Of a stretch of DNA of 64,000 nt, positions 45,634 through 54,823 are shown piece after piece. Each line of letters begins with the position of its first letter. Within the stretch, counting starts at the first letter, position 1. The DNA is taken from contig CM060199.1 of NCBI GenBank assembly GCA_030562195.1, positions 23,456,338 through 23,520,337 of the forward strand. Direction: 5' to 3'. The DNA comes from Nipponacmea schrenckii (Eukaryota; Mollusca; Gastropoda; Lottiidae). Position numbers and translations under genes: made by a program. Below the pieces are notes generated by a model. The model saw only the letters and a list, made by a program, of their open reading frames with translations. It was not told the DNA's origin and searched no databases.

Positions 45634-48435
45634 TTATGTTAATGAAAGATTACCAAGAATCATCCTTCGAAAAGTCTTAAAATCTGATGCTGATTTAATA
45701 TTTTCGTCTAGACCATTCCATAAAATTGATCCTTTGTATTTAATACTTTGTTTAATCAAATTGATTCGTGGTTTTTGCACCACAAGTTTTGAATTTATGC
45801 TAGAATAAGGCGTCTGTTTATAGCTAAAGAGGCTTGAAAGGTAGGAAGGAGACAAGTTGTTCAGAGTTTTATACATAAATTTATACGAATTAAAATTATG
45901 CCTGGTTTTAATGTCAAAAATATTAAGCCTTTTAAGATTCAGTGACAAATCAGTATTATACTTAGAACCAAGAATTAATTTAAAAGCAATTTTTTGTTGC
46001 CTGTGTAAAATATCGGCCGATGCAATGTCGTGCGAATCCCAAATAGTTGAACAATAATCCAAATATGGTTGAAAGTGACATTTATAAAAAATAGATCTAT
46101 ATTTTTCAGGCATGATCTTTCTTAACTGTCGCAGTTGAAATAACTTAGTATTTAAAATTTTAGCAACGAACTTTACGTGCGGAGTCCATGAGAGATTTTG
46201 ATTCACAGTAACACCTAGTAATTTAAAGTTTTCAACTTGTTCAATAAATTGATTATTAAGTTCAATTGATAAATCTGATGAATATTTTCTTTTTTGAGAA
46301 GTTGTAATTAACATACATTTGGTCTTATTTTCATTTAAAATCATGACATTAAAGGAACACCAGTTTAAGATTGCATCAGTATCTTCTTGCAATTTTAATT
46401 GTATGTCTGTAACCGATTTACCAGAAGTATAAATCGTAGTATCATCCGCAAAAAGATCACAGTTAGAGTTAATATGCAATGGCAAATCATTAATATAAAG
46501 ATTAAACAACAAGGGACCTAAAATTGATCCTTGTGGTACTCCATACTTTATACTTCGAGAAGACGAAAGAGTTCCATTGACGTAACAACGCTGAGTACGA
46601 TTCGACAAGTAACAATTTATGAAGGTTATTAATGCATTCGAAAATTTGTATAGTTTTAGTTTTTCAATAATTATCTCATGGGAAATCAAATCAAATGCTT
46701 TTGTAAAATCAAAGAAAATAGAACCAACCATAAGATTATTATTTACTGCATCATAAACGTTTTCAATTATGTTAGTCAGAGCTGTTTGACAAGAACTATT
46801 AGACCTAAAACCAGATTGGTGCGAGTACAATAACTTATTATTATTTAAGAAATTATTTATATGTTTTGAATAATGTCTTTCAAGTGGTTTAGATACACTA
46901 GATAATACAGAAATTGGTCTATAATTATTAGGATCAGATTTAGCGCCGGATTTATACAGTGGTAAAACTTTTGCTTCTTTGAATTTATCAGGAAATATAT
47001 TTGCATCAATGCATAGATTATATATATGTGTCAAAGGACCACTTAACGTAAAAGCACCATATTTGAGAAATAGAGGATTTAATTTATCTAAACCAGCACT
47101 TTTGGTTGCATTTAACGAAGACAACTGTTTAAAAACTTCATATTTGTTAATGTAGGGAATCGAACATTCTTCATTAGAATTTAACTTAGAAGTGACAAAT
47201 TCTTCTATTTTATTTACGAAATAACTTTTATCAATATTTCTATGAAAATGCTTTTGATTAATCAATTTGGATGCAATATTTGAAAAATGATCATTGACTA
47301 CCTCGGGTTCTAAAGGAATCAGATTAGTTGAATTATTAGCCTTATTAGTTAAGGAGTTGATAACTTTCCAGATATGTTTTGAGTTTTTCTGATCTGAAGC
47401 AAGTTTTATGTTAAACTGCTTTTTGGCTTTATCGATCATTTTAATGACCAAATTTCTACACTTCCGATATTCATCATCTTTGCCTTTCTTTTTCAAACCG
47501 TCTCTTATGCGCATTAATTTTAAAATTTCAGAGTCTAACCAGGGTGACTTTATTTCATTTTTGACACGTTTTAACTTTAATGGTGCATGGGTATCAATTA
47601 TTGGCTGAATAATATTATACCAAGATTCTAACGCAATATTGGGGTCAGATTTAGTATAAATTTTATCAAAAGGGGCTGTTGCAAGATCATTATTAAATAA
47701 AGCTACATCAAAATGTTTCATACTCCGGTAGTAAATATAAACATGCTTAGGTTTTGGAATATGTGCGCCTTTTTTATTCCAGGTAATACAAGTTGGGTAG
47801 TGATCAGATAAACCATATACCGGGACATTAACTTCAGTAATACTACTTTCATTAGAAACGATAACATGATCAATGATAGTAGAAGATGCTTTAGTTACTC
47901 GAGTAGGAACTTTTATAATTTGTTTTAAACTATATAAAGACAGTAAATTATTCCAATTTGAATTTTTTCCATTTGACACATCAATATTAATATCACCTAA
48001 CACAATAATTTCTTTATTTTCGTTCCAAACCTTTTCAGTCATTTTAGCGAATAAGTCTAACCAGCATTTATTAGAATTCGGGTGCCTATAAATGCAACAT
48101 ATTAATAAGGGTTTATGTTTAGTGAGATTTATTTCAATCCAAATTGCTTCTATATCAAGCGATTCTAAATCTTCCCGTCTCCTACAATTTAAATGTTCTT
48201 TAACAAAAAGTAGAAGTCCAGCTGAACTATTATTACACTTATCTTTTCGAAATGGCAAGTGAAATCCTGGAGTACTGGAATATTTAGTTGGTACAAACGA
48301 CTTTATGTGAGTTTCAGATAAACCAAAAATGTCAAAATTTGAAATAAGTTGGCAAATTTGAGTCTTTTTATTTACCGCATGGCAAACATTTAAGTGACCA
48401 ATATGAAGACCCCGCTCTTTTAAAAAGTTATACAT
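45634..48435 (-). CDS. LINE ORF2: APE endonuclease and reverse transcriptase, intact
   Basis: A 933-residue uninterrupted ORF. The N-terminal endonuclease (about residues 10-230) carries HLNVCHAVNK (14-23), SETH (40-43), IYRHPN (115-120), GDINID (147-152), IIDHVIV (187-193) and SDHY (210-213), i.e. the metal-binding and catalytic boxes of the EEP fold. The reverse transcriptase (about 480-760) has NNYRPISVLSSVSK, FFDFTKAFDLISHE, YGVPQGSILGPLLFN and the active-site FADD near residue 662. The C-terminal part has CHFQPYLDYCSTIWD. It nicks target DNA and copies its RNA there. It starts 19 nt after the end of ORF1 in the sense direction. With no lesions visible it may be young, although its ORF1 is truncated. 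Confidence 0.92.
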   Translation of the reverse strand: MYNFLKERGLHIGHLNVCHAVNKKTQICQLISNFDIFGLSETHIKSFVPTKYSSTPGFHLPFRKDKCNNSSAGLLLFVKEHLNCRRREDLESLDIEAIWIEINLTKHKPLLICCIYRHPNSNKCWLDLFAKMTEKVWNENKEIIVLGDINIDVSNGKNSNWNNLLSLYSLKQIIKVPTRVTKASSTIIDHVIVSNESSITEVNVPVYGLSDHYPTCITWNKKGAHIPKPKHVYIYYRSMKHFDVALFNNDLATAPFDKIYTKSDPNIALESWYNIIQPIIDTHAPLKLKRVKNEIKSPWLDSEILKLMRIRDGLKKKGKDDEYRKCRNLVIKMIDKAKKQFNIKLASDQKNSKHIWKVINSLTNKANNSTNLIPLEPEVVNDHFSNIASKLINQKHFHRNIDKSYFVNKIEEFVTSKLNSNEECSIPYINKYEVFKQLSSLNATKSAGLDKLNPLFLKYGAFTLSGPLTHIYNLCIDANIFPDKFKEAKVLPLYKSGAKSDPNNYRPISVLSSVSKPLERHYSKHINNFLNNNKLLYSHQSGFRSNSSCQTALTNIIENVYDAVNNNLMVGSIFFDFTKAFDLISHEIIIEKLKLYKFSNALITFINCYLSNRTQRCYVNGTLSSSRSIKYGVPQGSILGPLLFNLYINDLPLHINSNCDLFADDTTIYTSGKSVTDIQLKLQEDTDAILNWCSFNVMILNENKTKCMLITTSQKRKYSSDLSIELNNQFIEQVENFKLLGVTVNQNLSWTPHVKFVAKILNTKLFQLRQLRKIMPEKYRSIFYKCHFQPYLDYCSTIWDSHDIASADILHRQQKIAFKLILGSKYNTDLSLNLKRLNIFDIKTRHNFNSYKFMYKTLNNLSPSYLSSLFSYKQTPYSSINSKLVVQKPRINLIKQSIKYKGSILWNGLDENIKSASDFKTFRRMILGNLSLT

Positions 48436-48454
48436 ATTATATGGTTTAAAACAA

Positions 48455-49079
48455 TTAGTAAGATAGACGTCTGGCTGTTGCTGAAAGTGAATTTAAAATA
48501 CAATTTAATGCCTGTGGGTTATACCTTAAAGGATAAATAAAAGGATTAGATTTTCTGTTCTGTCTGACAACCGAATCTACAATGATATGAGATAAAATAT
48601 TAGTTCCAAAATTATTTAAATGAACACCATCTTGCACCAAAACTTCACGAGGGGACCTACAAATGAAAGAATCGTAAATATTAATATACTGACATCTATT
48701 GTCATGACAAAACTGCCGTAGAAAATAGTTAAATTTTTGGCACCGCATCTGGAAATTAAAAGGATTAATTCGAGGGATTACAGAACATACAAATATATTA
48801 ATATCGTTATAGTTAGTTAGTAGGTCCTTCAATAAATTCTTATAGTCATTTACACATTGTTGAAAAGTTGCTAATTTCCTGCTTATGTCATTTCCTCCGA
48901 CAGAGCGCACAATGTTTTTGATAGACGTAGCTTCACCAAGTAATTGTAATAATCTCGGTTTAAGTTCGCTAATTGTCGATCCACTGTTGGTATCGATGAC
49001 ACATAATTGTCCTAAATTGTCTGATAGTCGTAACGAAGAAAGGGACTTCACGAGAGAACTTCCTATGACTAAGGTTTCG
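48455..49079 (-). pseudogene. LINE ORF1: SGNH hydrolase (esterase) domain, 5'-truncated
   Basis: ORF1 protein with an SGNH/GDSL-type esterase fold, known from CR1-group LINEs, where it is thought to act in RNP assembly or membrane association. Block I: LVIGSSLVKSL; block III: SVGGNDI; block V: DGVHLNNFG. All catalytic blocks appear intact. The N-terminus is missing: the reading frame continues into the P3 hairpin by chance, so the apparent 240-codon ORF to 49177 is not the natural protein. The natural N-terminal part lies beyond the truncation. Confidence 0.8.
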
Positions 49080-49080
49080 G

Positions 49081-49330
49081 CTCCGCTCCGAGCTACCGGA
49101 TATCTGTAAGTTCTATTACTACTATTTGCCCACCCGCCCTCCCTTTTAAATAACCAAAAAATGTCTTTAATAAACATTCACTTTAAACTTCATGATATAT
49201 TATAACTAAATTCGTCTGCTAAATTATTAAAATTGTTTAATCAATATTCTCTTTAACATTCTTGAATATTCTCGAATTTTATTAACTGCGTCGTAATAGA
49301 TCACACCTGTTACTTGCCAACTCATTTTGA
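49081..49330 (+). mobile_element. Polinton-like terminus, right half of split hairpin and inner sequence (P3b)
   Basis: Loop remainder CTCCGCTCCGAGCTA, then the right arm (49096-49123), which is a perfect 28/28 complement of the left arm at 44557-44584. Next come the pyrimidine-rich CCCACCCGCCCTCCC tract and AACCAAAAAATGTCTTTAAT, opening a short frame (MSLINIH...) that stops after ~15 codons. Homology with P1 continues for ~200 bp. The following ~780 bp up to 50107 hold no ORF but contain the 47-bp repeats. Confidence 0.65.
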
Positions 49331-49818
49331 AGCCGGTCGTGTTAATGTACAGTTCAGTTTCTGTTTACTCTAGGTGTAATATTCTTTGGACAAGAGATTA
49401 ACAGAATTATATCCAATTAAGGTATGTAATATCTATATCTAATATTGACAGTTTAATAATATCAAATTTTCGTTAGTTTGTCAATTGTAAAACTAGAACG
49501 AATGGTTTCAGAAATCAAACAATGTTTCAAAATAATTCTGAAGAAGTAACGTTTTGGAAACTAATGTGATTTGAAAATATTTATCAATCTTATCTAAAAC
49601 AGTTTGAGATTCTGTTCATTAACTGAAAGGTGAGTGTGTAAAATATATTTAATAATAAATTCTCCATTTTATGTTTCAGTTTACGTGGTAAATATTCACA
49701 GATGTGACAATCAATAATACAGTATAATGGTACACGTGTTTGATCGATCAATAGAAGTTAATTACCTGTGAAACTTCCTACCTGCGTAGTTATACCTAAC
49801 AACATAACAACAGTTGGT

Positions 49819-49986
49819 AACTAAGGACCCGTACTGATAGTACGCTTTTCGATCATGCGCAGTTGGATAGAACAACAACATCCGCAACTGACATATCCTG
49901 TCATGCGCAGATGAATAGCAACCAAATAACAATATTCGTAACTAAGGACCCGTACTAGTAGTACGCTTTTCGATCATGCGCAGTTG
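49819..49986 (+). repeat. Two 47-bp direct repeats with internal palindrome
   Basis: 49819-49865 and 49940-49986, almost identical: AACTAAGGACCCGTACT, then GATAGTAC or AGTAGTAC, then GCTTTTCGATCATGCGCAGT. GTACT...AGTAC is a dyad. They lie 120-290 bp upstream of the first ORF of Polinton-like copy 1, a plausible promoter or terminal-repeat location. Function inferred only from position. Confidence 0.6.
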
Positions 49987-50107
49987 AGAAAACAATTAAT
50001 AATAATTTATGATAATGTTGTATTGATTATGAACCTTTGAATTTATTTATACTTGTAATAAAATTCTTTTGTTGTGTTTCTTTTATCAAATCTACTATAT
50101 TAAAAAT

Positions 50108-50239
50108 ATGGGATTGATTTTAAAGCATGAAAAGGAAAAGTTCAATTACTCTGGCGATGGTTTCTTCTCTGGATTGATGTCCCTTATACCAAAGGTTACA
50201 TCCTTTGTAACTAAAAACAAAGACCAAAAATGTCTTTAA
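50108..50239 (+). CDS. 43-residue ORF overlapping the PLA2-integrase start
   Basis: Begins at ATG 50108 and ends at TAA 50237-50239, overlapping the ATG of the next ORF (50230) by 10 nt. The protein is basic at its start (MGLILKHEKEKFNYSGD) and has a Gly/Phe-rich hydrophobic stretch (GFFSGLMSLIPKVTSFV) that could form an amphipathic or membrane-inserting helix. Small membrane-active virion peptides are known in Polinton/adintovirus-like elements, and this could be one. That is inference from size, composition and neighbours. It is intact here and absent upstream of copy 2, where hairpin P4 takes its place. Confidence 0.45.
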   Translation: MGLILKHEKEKFNYSGDGFFSGLMSLIPKVTSFVTKNKDQKCL

Positions 50240-50801
50240 TAAACATTCACTCCCCTACAACTTATTTCGGATCAGGAGACATTCAAAAATCTCTAACTAA
50301 ACTTCCCGGTTTTCCATGGGCTAAATATAAAGGTGAGAAACATCTTCCAGGTCATAACTACACTGGTCCGGGAACTAGGTTAGATTTACGACTAGATGAA
50401 AATGATAATCCAAAACCAGGTGAAGAACCTGTTAATATGCTGCACTTAAACACGACAAACTATACAGAAATGAAGACTTACAATTTCGACATGAAGCAGA
50501 TAAACAAATGATTAAAGAATTAGAATCCATTCCAAATCCCACTTTTAGAGAAAAAGTTGAAAGAGCATTAATCATAAGATTATTAAAATCAAAAATGAAA
50601 TTAGGTATGGGAATAGCAGATGAAATTCATAAAGAATTCAGAAAAACTAAAAACTTTTTAAAAGTGAAAGTATTTGCCAAAGACGATATATGGTCTGCAG
50701 ATTTAATTAATATGCCCCCAGAAAGAGGTTATAAATATTTCTTAACAGTTATAGATTTATATACAAGATACGCTTGGGTTATTCCTCTAAAAAACAAAAC
50801 A
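50230..50801 (+). pseudogene. Polinton-like PLA2-integrase fusion, truncated (copy 1)
   Basis: Same gene as 53658-54822. The N-terminal phospholipase A2-like domain keeps the calcium-loop motif NYTGPGTRLDLRLDEN, but a net 10-nt loss near 50435 removes the segment before the catalytic His-Asp (NRVDAAA in copy 2) and shifts the frame. The other frame (50508-50801) resumes with the linker and the start of the integrase core (DDIWSADLINMPPERGYKY, FLTVIDLYTRYAWVIPLK). Homology stops after KNKTG at 50801, where a SINE-like repeat begins. The second and third integrase catalytic residues are lost. Confidence 0.8.
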
Positions 50802-51120
50802 GGTGCTTCTGAGTCGGTGAAATGAATTGGAGGATAAGGAAATAATCTATGATTAGAAAAGTTTTATCTGTTCTGACCACCGACTCATAAGCTCAACACG
50901 ACAAGCCGATTGACCAGTGTGGGCCACACTGGCCACCTGTCTAGGAATCCCCTGGCCCAAAGTGATGTATTGGGAGGTATGTTACCCTCAACCACCAGGA
51001 GTCCATTCAAAACCGACACAGGTCGCACCTCACGGCAAACGAGGAGCCCCAATTCAGTCGCCTTTTACGACACGCAATGAGGGACGGTGAACCTATTCTT
51101 AACCCCGGTCCACTGGGGGC
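50802..51120 (-). mobile_element. SINE-like GC-rich repeat at a breakpoint
   Basis: About 319 bp, unlike its AT-rich surroundings. On the minus strand it contains GTGGACCGGGGTTAAGAATA, CGTGTCGTAAAAGGCGACTG and GGCCAGTGTGGCCCACACTG. The GTCGTAAAAGGCGAC core resembles a conserved central domain recalled from invertebrate SINEs. The end near 50805 has GAGTCGGTG, complementary to CACCGACTC at 50876-50886. It lies between a truncated integrase and a truncated LINE. I saw no clear pol III boxes, so the SINE call is tentative. Confidence 0.45.
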
Positions 51121-52843
51121 CAAAGAAAATAGAACCAACCATAAGATTATTATTTACTGCATCATAAACGTTTTCAATTATGTTAGTCAAAGCTGTTTGA
51201 CAAGAACTATTAGACCTAAAACCAGATTGGTGCGAATACAATAACTTATTATTATTTAAGAAATTATTTATATGTTTTGAATAATGTCTTTCAAGTGGTT
51301 TAGATACACTAGATAATACAGAAATGGGTCTATAATTATTAGGATCAGATTTAGCGCCGGATTTATACAGTGGTAAAACTTTTGCTTCTTTGAATTTATC
51401 AGGAAATATATTTGCATCAATGCATAGATTATATATATGTGTCAAAGGACCACTTAACGTAAAAGCACCATATTTGAGAAATAGGGGATTTAATTTATGT
51501 AAACCAGCACTTTTGGTTGCATTTAACGAAGACAACTGTTTAAAAACTTCATATTTGTTAATGTAGGGAATCGAACATTCTTCATTAGAATTTAACTTAG
51601 AAGTGACAAATTCTTCTATTTTATTTACGAGATAACTTTTATCAATTTCTATGAACATGCTTTGATTAATCAATTTGGATGCAATCTTTGAAAAATGATC
51701 ATTGACTACCTCGGGTTCTAAAGGAATCAGATTAGTTGAATTATTAGCCTTATTAGTTAAGGAGTTGATAACTTTCCAAATATGTTTTGAGTTTTTCTGA
51801 TCTGAAGCAAGTTTTATGTTAAACTGCTTTTTGGCTTTATCGATCATTTTAATGACCAAATTTCTACACTTCCGATATTCATCATCTTTACCTTTCTTTT
51901 TCAAACCGTCTCTTATGCGCATTAATTTTAAAATTTCAGAGTCTAACCAGGGTGACTTTATTTCATTTTTGACACGTTTTAACTTTAATGGTGCATGGGT
52001 ATCAATTATTGGCTGGATAATATTATACCAAGATTCTAACGCAATATTGGGGTCAGATTTAGTATAAATTTTATCAAAAGGGGCTGTTGCAAGATCATTA
52101 TTAAATAAACCTACATCAAAATGTTTCATACTCCGGTAGAAAATATAAACATGCTTAGGTTTTGGAATATGTGCGCCTTTTTTATTCCAGGTAATACAAG
52201 TTGGGTAGTGATCAGATAAACCATATACCGGGACATTAACTTCAGTTATATTACTTTCATTCGAAACGATAACATGATCAATGATAGTGGAAGATGCTTT
52301 AGTTACTCGAGTAGGAACTTTTATAATTTGTTTTAAACTATATAAAGACAGTAAATTATTCCAATTTGAATTTTTTCCATTTGACACATCAATATTAATA
52401 TCACCTAACACAATAATTTCTTTATTTTCGTTCCAAACCTTTTCAGTCATTTTAGCCAATGAGTCTAACCAGCATTTATTAGAATTCGGGTGCCTATAAA
52501 TGCAACATATTAATAAGGGTTTATGTTTAGTGAGATTTATTTCAATGCAAATTGCTTCTATATCAAGCGATTCTAAATCTTCCCGTCTCCTACAATTTAA
52601 ATGTTCTTTAACAAAAAGTAGAAGTCCAGCTGAACTATTATTACACTTATCTTTTCGAAATGGCGAGTGAAAACCTGGAGTACTGAAATATTTAGTTGGT
52701 ACAAACGACTTTAGGTGAGTTTCAGATAAACCAAAAATGTCAAAATTTGAAATAAGTTGGCAAATTTGAGTCTTTTTATTTACCACATGGCAAACATTTA
52801 AGTGACCAATATGAAGACCCCGCTCTTTTAAAAAGTTATACAT
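51121..52843 (-). pseudogene. LINE ORF2, C-terminal half missing (copy L3)
   Basis: About 97-98% similar to L2 ORF2 over its first ~575 residues: same endonuclease boxes (SETH, GDINID, SDHY) and the start of RT. The match ends inside the FFDFTKAF motif at 51121, at the SINE-like repeat, so the FADD active site and everything C-terminal are gone. One region near 51640-51660 differs by small indels (KLINQSMFIEIDKSY). It is non-functional. Confidence 0.9.
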
Positions 52844-52862
52844 ATTATATGGTTTAAAACAA

Positions 52863-53555
52863 TTAGTAAGATAGACGTCTGGCTGTTGCTGAAAGTGAAT
52901 TTAAAATACAATTTAATGCCTGTGGGTTATACCTTAAAGGATAAATAAAAGGATTAGATTTTCTGTTCTGTCTGACAACCGAATCTACAATGATATGAGA
53001 TAAAATATTAGTTCCAAAATTATTTAAATGAACACCATCTTGCACCAAAACTTCACGAGGGGACCTACAAATGAAAGAATCGTAAATATTAATATACTGA
53101 CATCTATTGTCATGACAAAACTGCCGTAGAAAATAGTTAAATTTTTGGCACCGCATCTGGAAATTAAAAGGGTTAATTCTAGGGATTACAGAACATACAA
53201 ATATATTAATATCGTTATAGTTAGTTACTAGTTCCTTCAATAAATTCTTATAGTCATTTACACATTGTTGAAAAGTTGCTAATTTCTTGTTTATGTAATT
53301 TCCTCCGACAGAGAGCACAATGTTTTTGATAGACGTAGCTTCACCAAGTAATTGTAATAATCTCGGATTAAGTTCGCTAATTGTCGATCCACTGTTGGTA
53401 TCGATGACACATAATTGTCCTAAGTTGTCCGATAGTCGTAACGAAGAAAGGGACTTCACGAGAGAACTTCCAATGACTAAGGTTTCGGCACACGCGATGG
53501 ATCTTTGAATGGGCCGAGTTGTAAAATCATGAGTTTTCTTAATGGCTTTAGTATT
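52863..53555 (-). pseudogene. LINE ORF1 (SGNH hydrolase), longer 5' end (copy L3)
   Basis: Same as the L2 ORF1 but extends ~25 codons further upstream (HDFTTRPIQRSIACAETLVIG) before meeting hairpin P4. Block I and block V are kept (IGSSLVKSL, DGVHLNNFG), while the block III Asp is replaced: SVGGNYI instead of SVGGNDI. That substitution removes a residue of the oxyanion/active-site region. The apparent start in the P4 hairpin is fortuitous. Confidence 0.8.
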
Positions 53556-53657
53556 AGAGTATTTAGATATCCGGCATCCCGCCATTTCGCTATGCTCAAC
53601 TCCGGTCTACCGGATATCTAAATACTCTATGACTTTTTAGAATAAATAGACCAAAAA
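53550..53657 (+). mobile_element. Polinton-like terminus with hairpin palindrome (P4)
   Basis: Perfect 19-bp arms (53556-53574 and 53610-53628; AGAGTATTTAGATATCCGG and its complement) enclose a 35-bp loop, CATCCCGCCATTTCGCTATG.... It begins AGTATTAGAG. The core GATATCCGG...CCGGATATC is shared with P2 and P3, while the outer arm bases differ in both arms together. Only 29 bp separate it from the ATG of the PLA2-integrase gene, through TAGACCAAAAA. It could serve as promoter, terminal structure, or both. Confidence 0.65.
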
Positions 53658-54822
53658 ATGTCTTTTATAAACATTCATTCCCCTAAAATCTATTTCGGAT
53701 CAGGGGACATTCAGAAATCTCTAACTAAACTTCCCGGTTTTCCATGGGCTAAATATAAAGGTGAGAAACATCTCCCAGGTCATAATTACACTGGTCCAGG
53801 AACTAGGTTAGATTTACGACTAGATGAAAATGATAATCCAAAACCAGGTGAAGAACCTGTTAATAGAGTAGATGCTGCTGCACTTAAACACGATAAACTA
53901 TACAGAAATGAAGACTTACAATTTCGACATGAAGCAGATAAACAAATGATAAAAGAATTATAATCTATTCCAAATCCTACTTTTAGAGAAAAAGTTGAAA
54001 GAGCATTAATCATTAAATTATTAAAATCAAAAATGAAATTGGGTATGGGAATAGCAGATGAAATTCATAAAGAATTCAGAAAAACTAAAAACTTTTTAAA
54101 AGTTAAAGTATTCGCCAAAGACGATATATGGTCTGCAGATTTAATTAATATGCCCCCAGAAAGAGGTTATAAATATTGTTTAACAGTTATTGATTTATTT
54201 ACAAGATACGCTTGGGTTATTCCTCTAAAAAACAAAACAGGACTAACTGTTAAAAAAGCATTTGAAACAATAATGAAACATAGAAAACCCAAAAAGTTAA
54301 GGGTAGATCAAGGAACAGAATTTTATAATAAAAATATGAAATCTCTAGGGTTTGAAATTTACAGTACATATAACGAAGTTAAAGCTGTAGTAATTGAGAG
54401 ATTTATCAGAACTCTAAAAAATAAATTATTCAAAAAGTTCACAGAATTGAAGTCTCAAAAATGGCTTAAAATATTACCTATTGTCGTCGATGAATATAAT
54501 AATAAAATCCATTCATCTATAAATGTTACTCCTACAGAAGCTTCAAAAAATCCAGATATTATAAAATCGATTAACACAAAAAAACAATTTTGAAAATGAG
54601 AATTTGAATATTAAACGCAAATTTAAAGTTGGGGATCGAGTTCGTATTTATAAATATAAAAGTAAATTTGAAAAAGGTTATGTTGGATATTGGACGAATG
54701 AAATCTTTATTATTGATAAAGTTAATGAAACTTCACCACCAACTTACAGTTTAGTAGATTTACATGGTGAAGAAATCTTGGGTAGATTTTATCAAAACGA
54801 ACTTCAAAAAACTGATTTTTAA
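53658..54822 (+). pseudogene. Polinton-like phospholipase A2-integrase fusion (copy 2)
   Basis: Domain 1 (residues 1-100) is phospholipase A2-like: calcium loop YTGPGT (44-49), LDLRLD (51-56) and catalytic HD in AALKHDKLY (His78, Asp79), as in parvoviral VP1 and adinto-like elements, where it aids membrane escape. Domain 2 (54033-54593) is a Polinton/retroviral-type integrase with catalytic D in WSADL, D in LRVDQGTEF and E in VIERFIRTLK. The D-to-E distance is ~30 residues, shorter than the usual ~35. Domain 3 (54604-54822) is an SH3/chromo-like C-terminus (KVGDRVRIYKYK). Lesions: a GAA-to-TAA stop at 53961-53963, judged by copy 1, and a +1 shift at ~54588-54592. It directly precedes the protease gene. 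Confidence 0.85.
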
Positions 54823-54823
54823 A

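Larger units (their letters stand above)
44598..49080 (-). mobile_element. SGNH-type LINE (Jockey/CR1-like), nearly complete (L2)
   Basis: 4.48-kb non-LTR retrotransposon inserted antisense into the P3 hairpin loop. In sense order: truncated ORF1, ORF2, a long 3' UTR with tandem repeats and A-runs, and a TTA-repeat tail (ATAATAATAATAATAAACTC on the plus strand). The 5' end stops inside ORF1, so it is a 5'-truncated insertion. No clear target-site duplication is visible; the loop bases flanking it add up to an almost unaltered loop. Confidence 0.85.

Noticed and set aside
48455..49177. Full-length 240-residue LINE ORF1 in L2
   Set aside because: The first ~33 codons lie in the P3 hairpin and its C-rich flank; the LINE stops near 49079, so the start is fortuitous.
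50230..54822. Endogenous parvovirus, suggested by the PLA2 domain and hairpin ends
   Set aside because: No NS1 helicase or parvoviral capsid sequence is present, and the PLA2 domain is in frame with a DDE integrase and followed by an adenain-like protease, which fits Polinton/adinto-like elements better.
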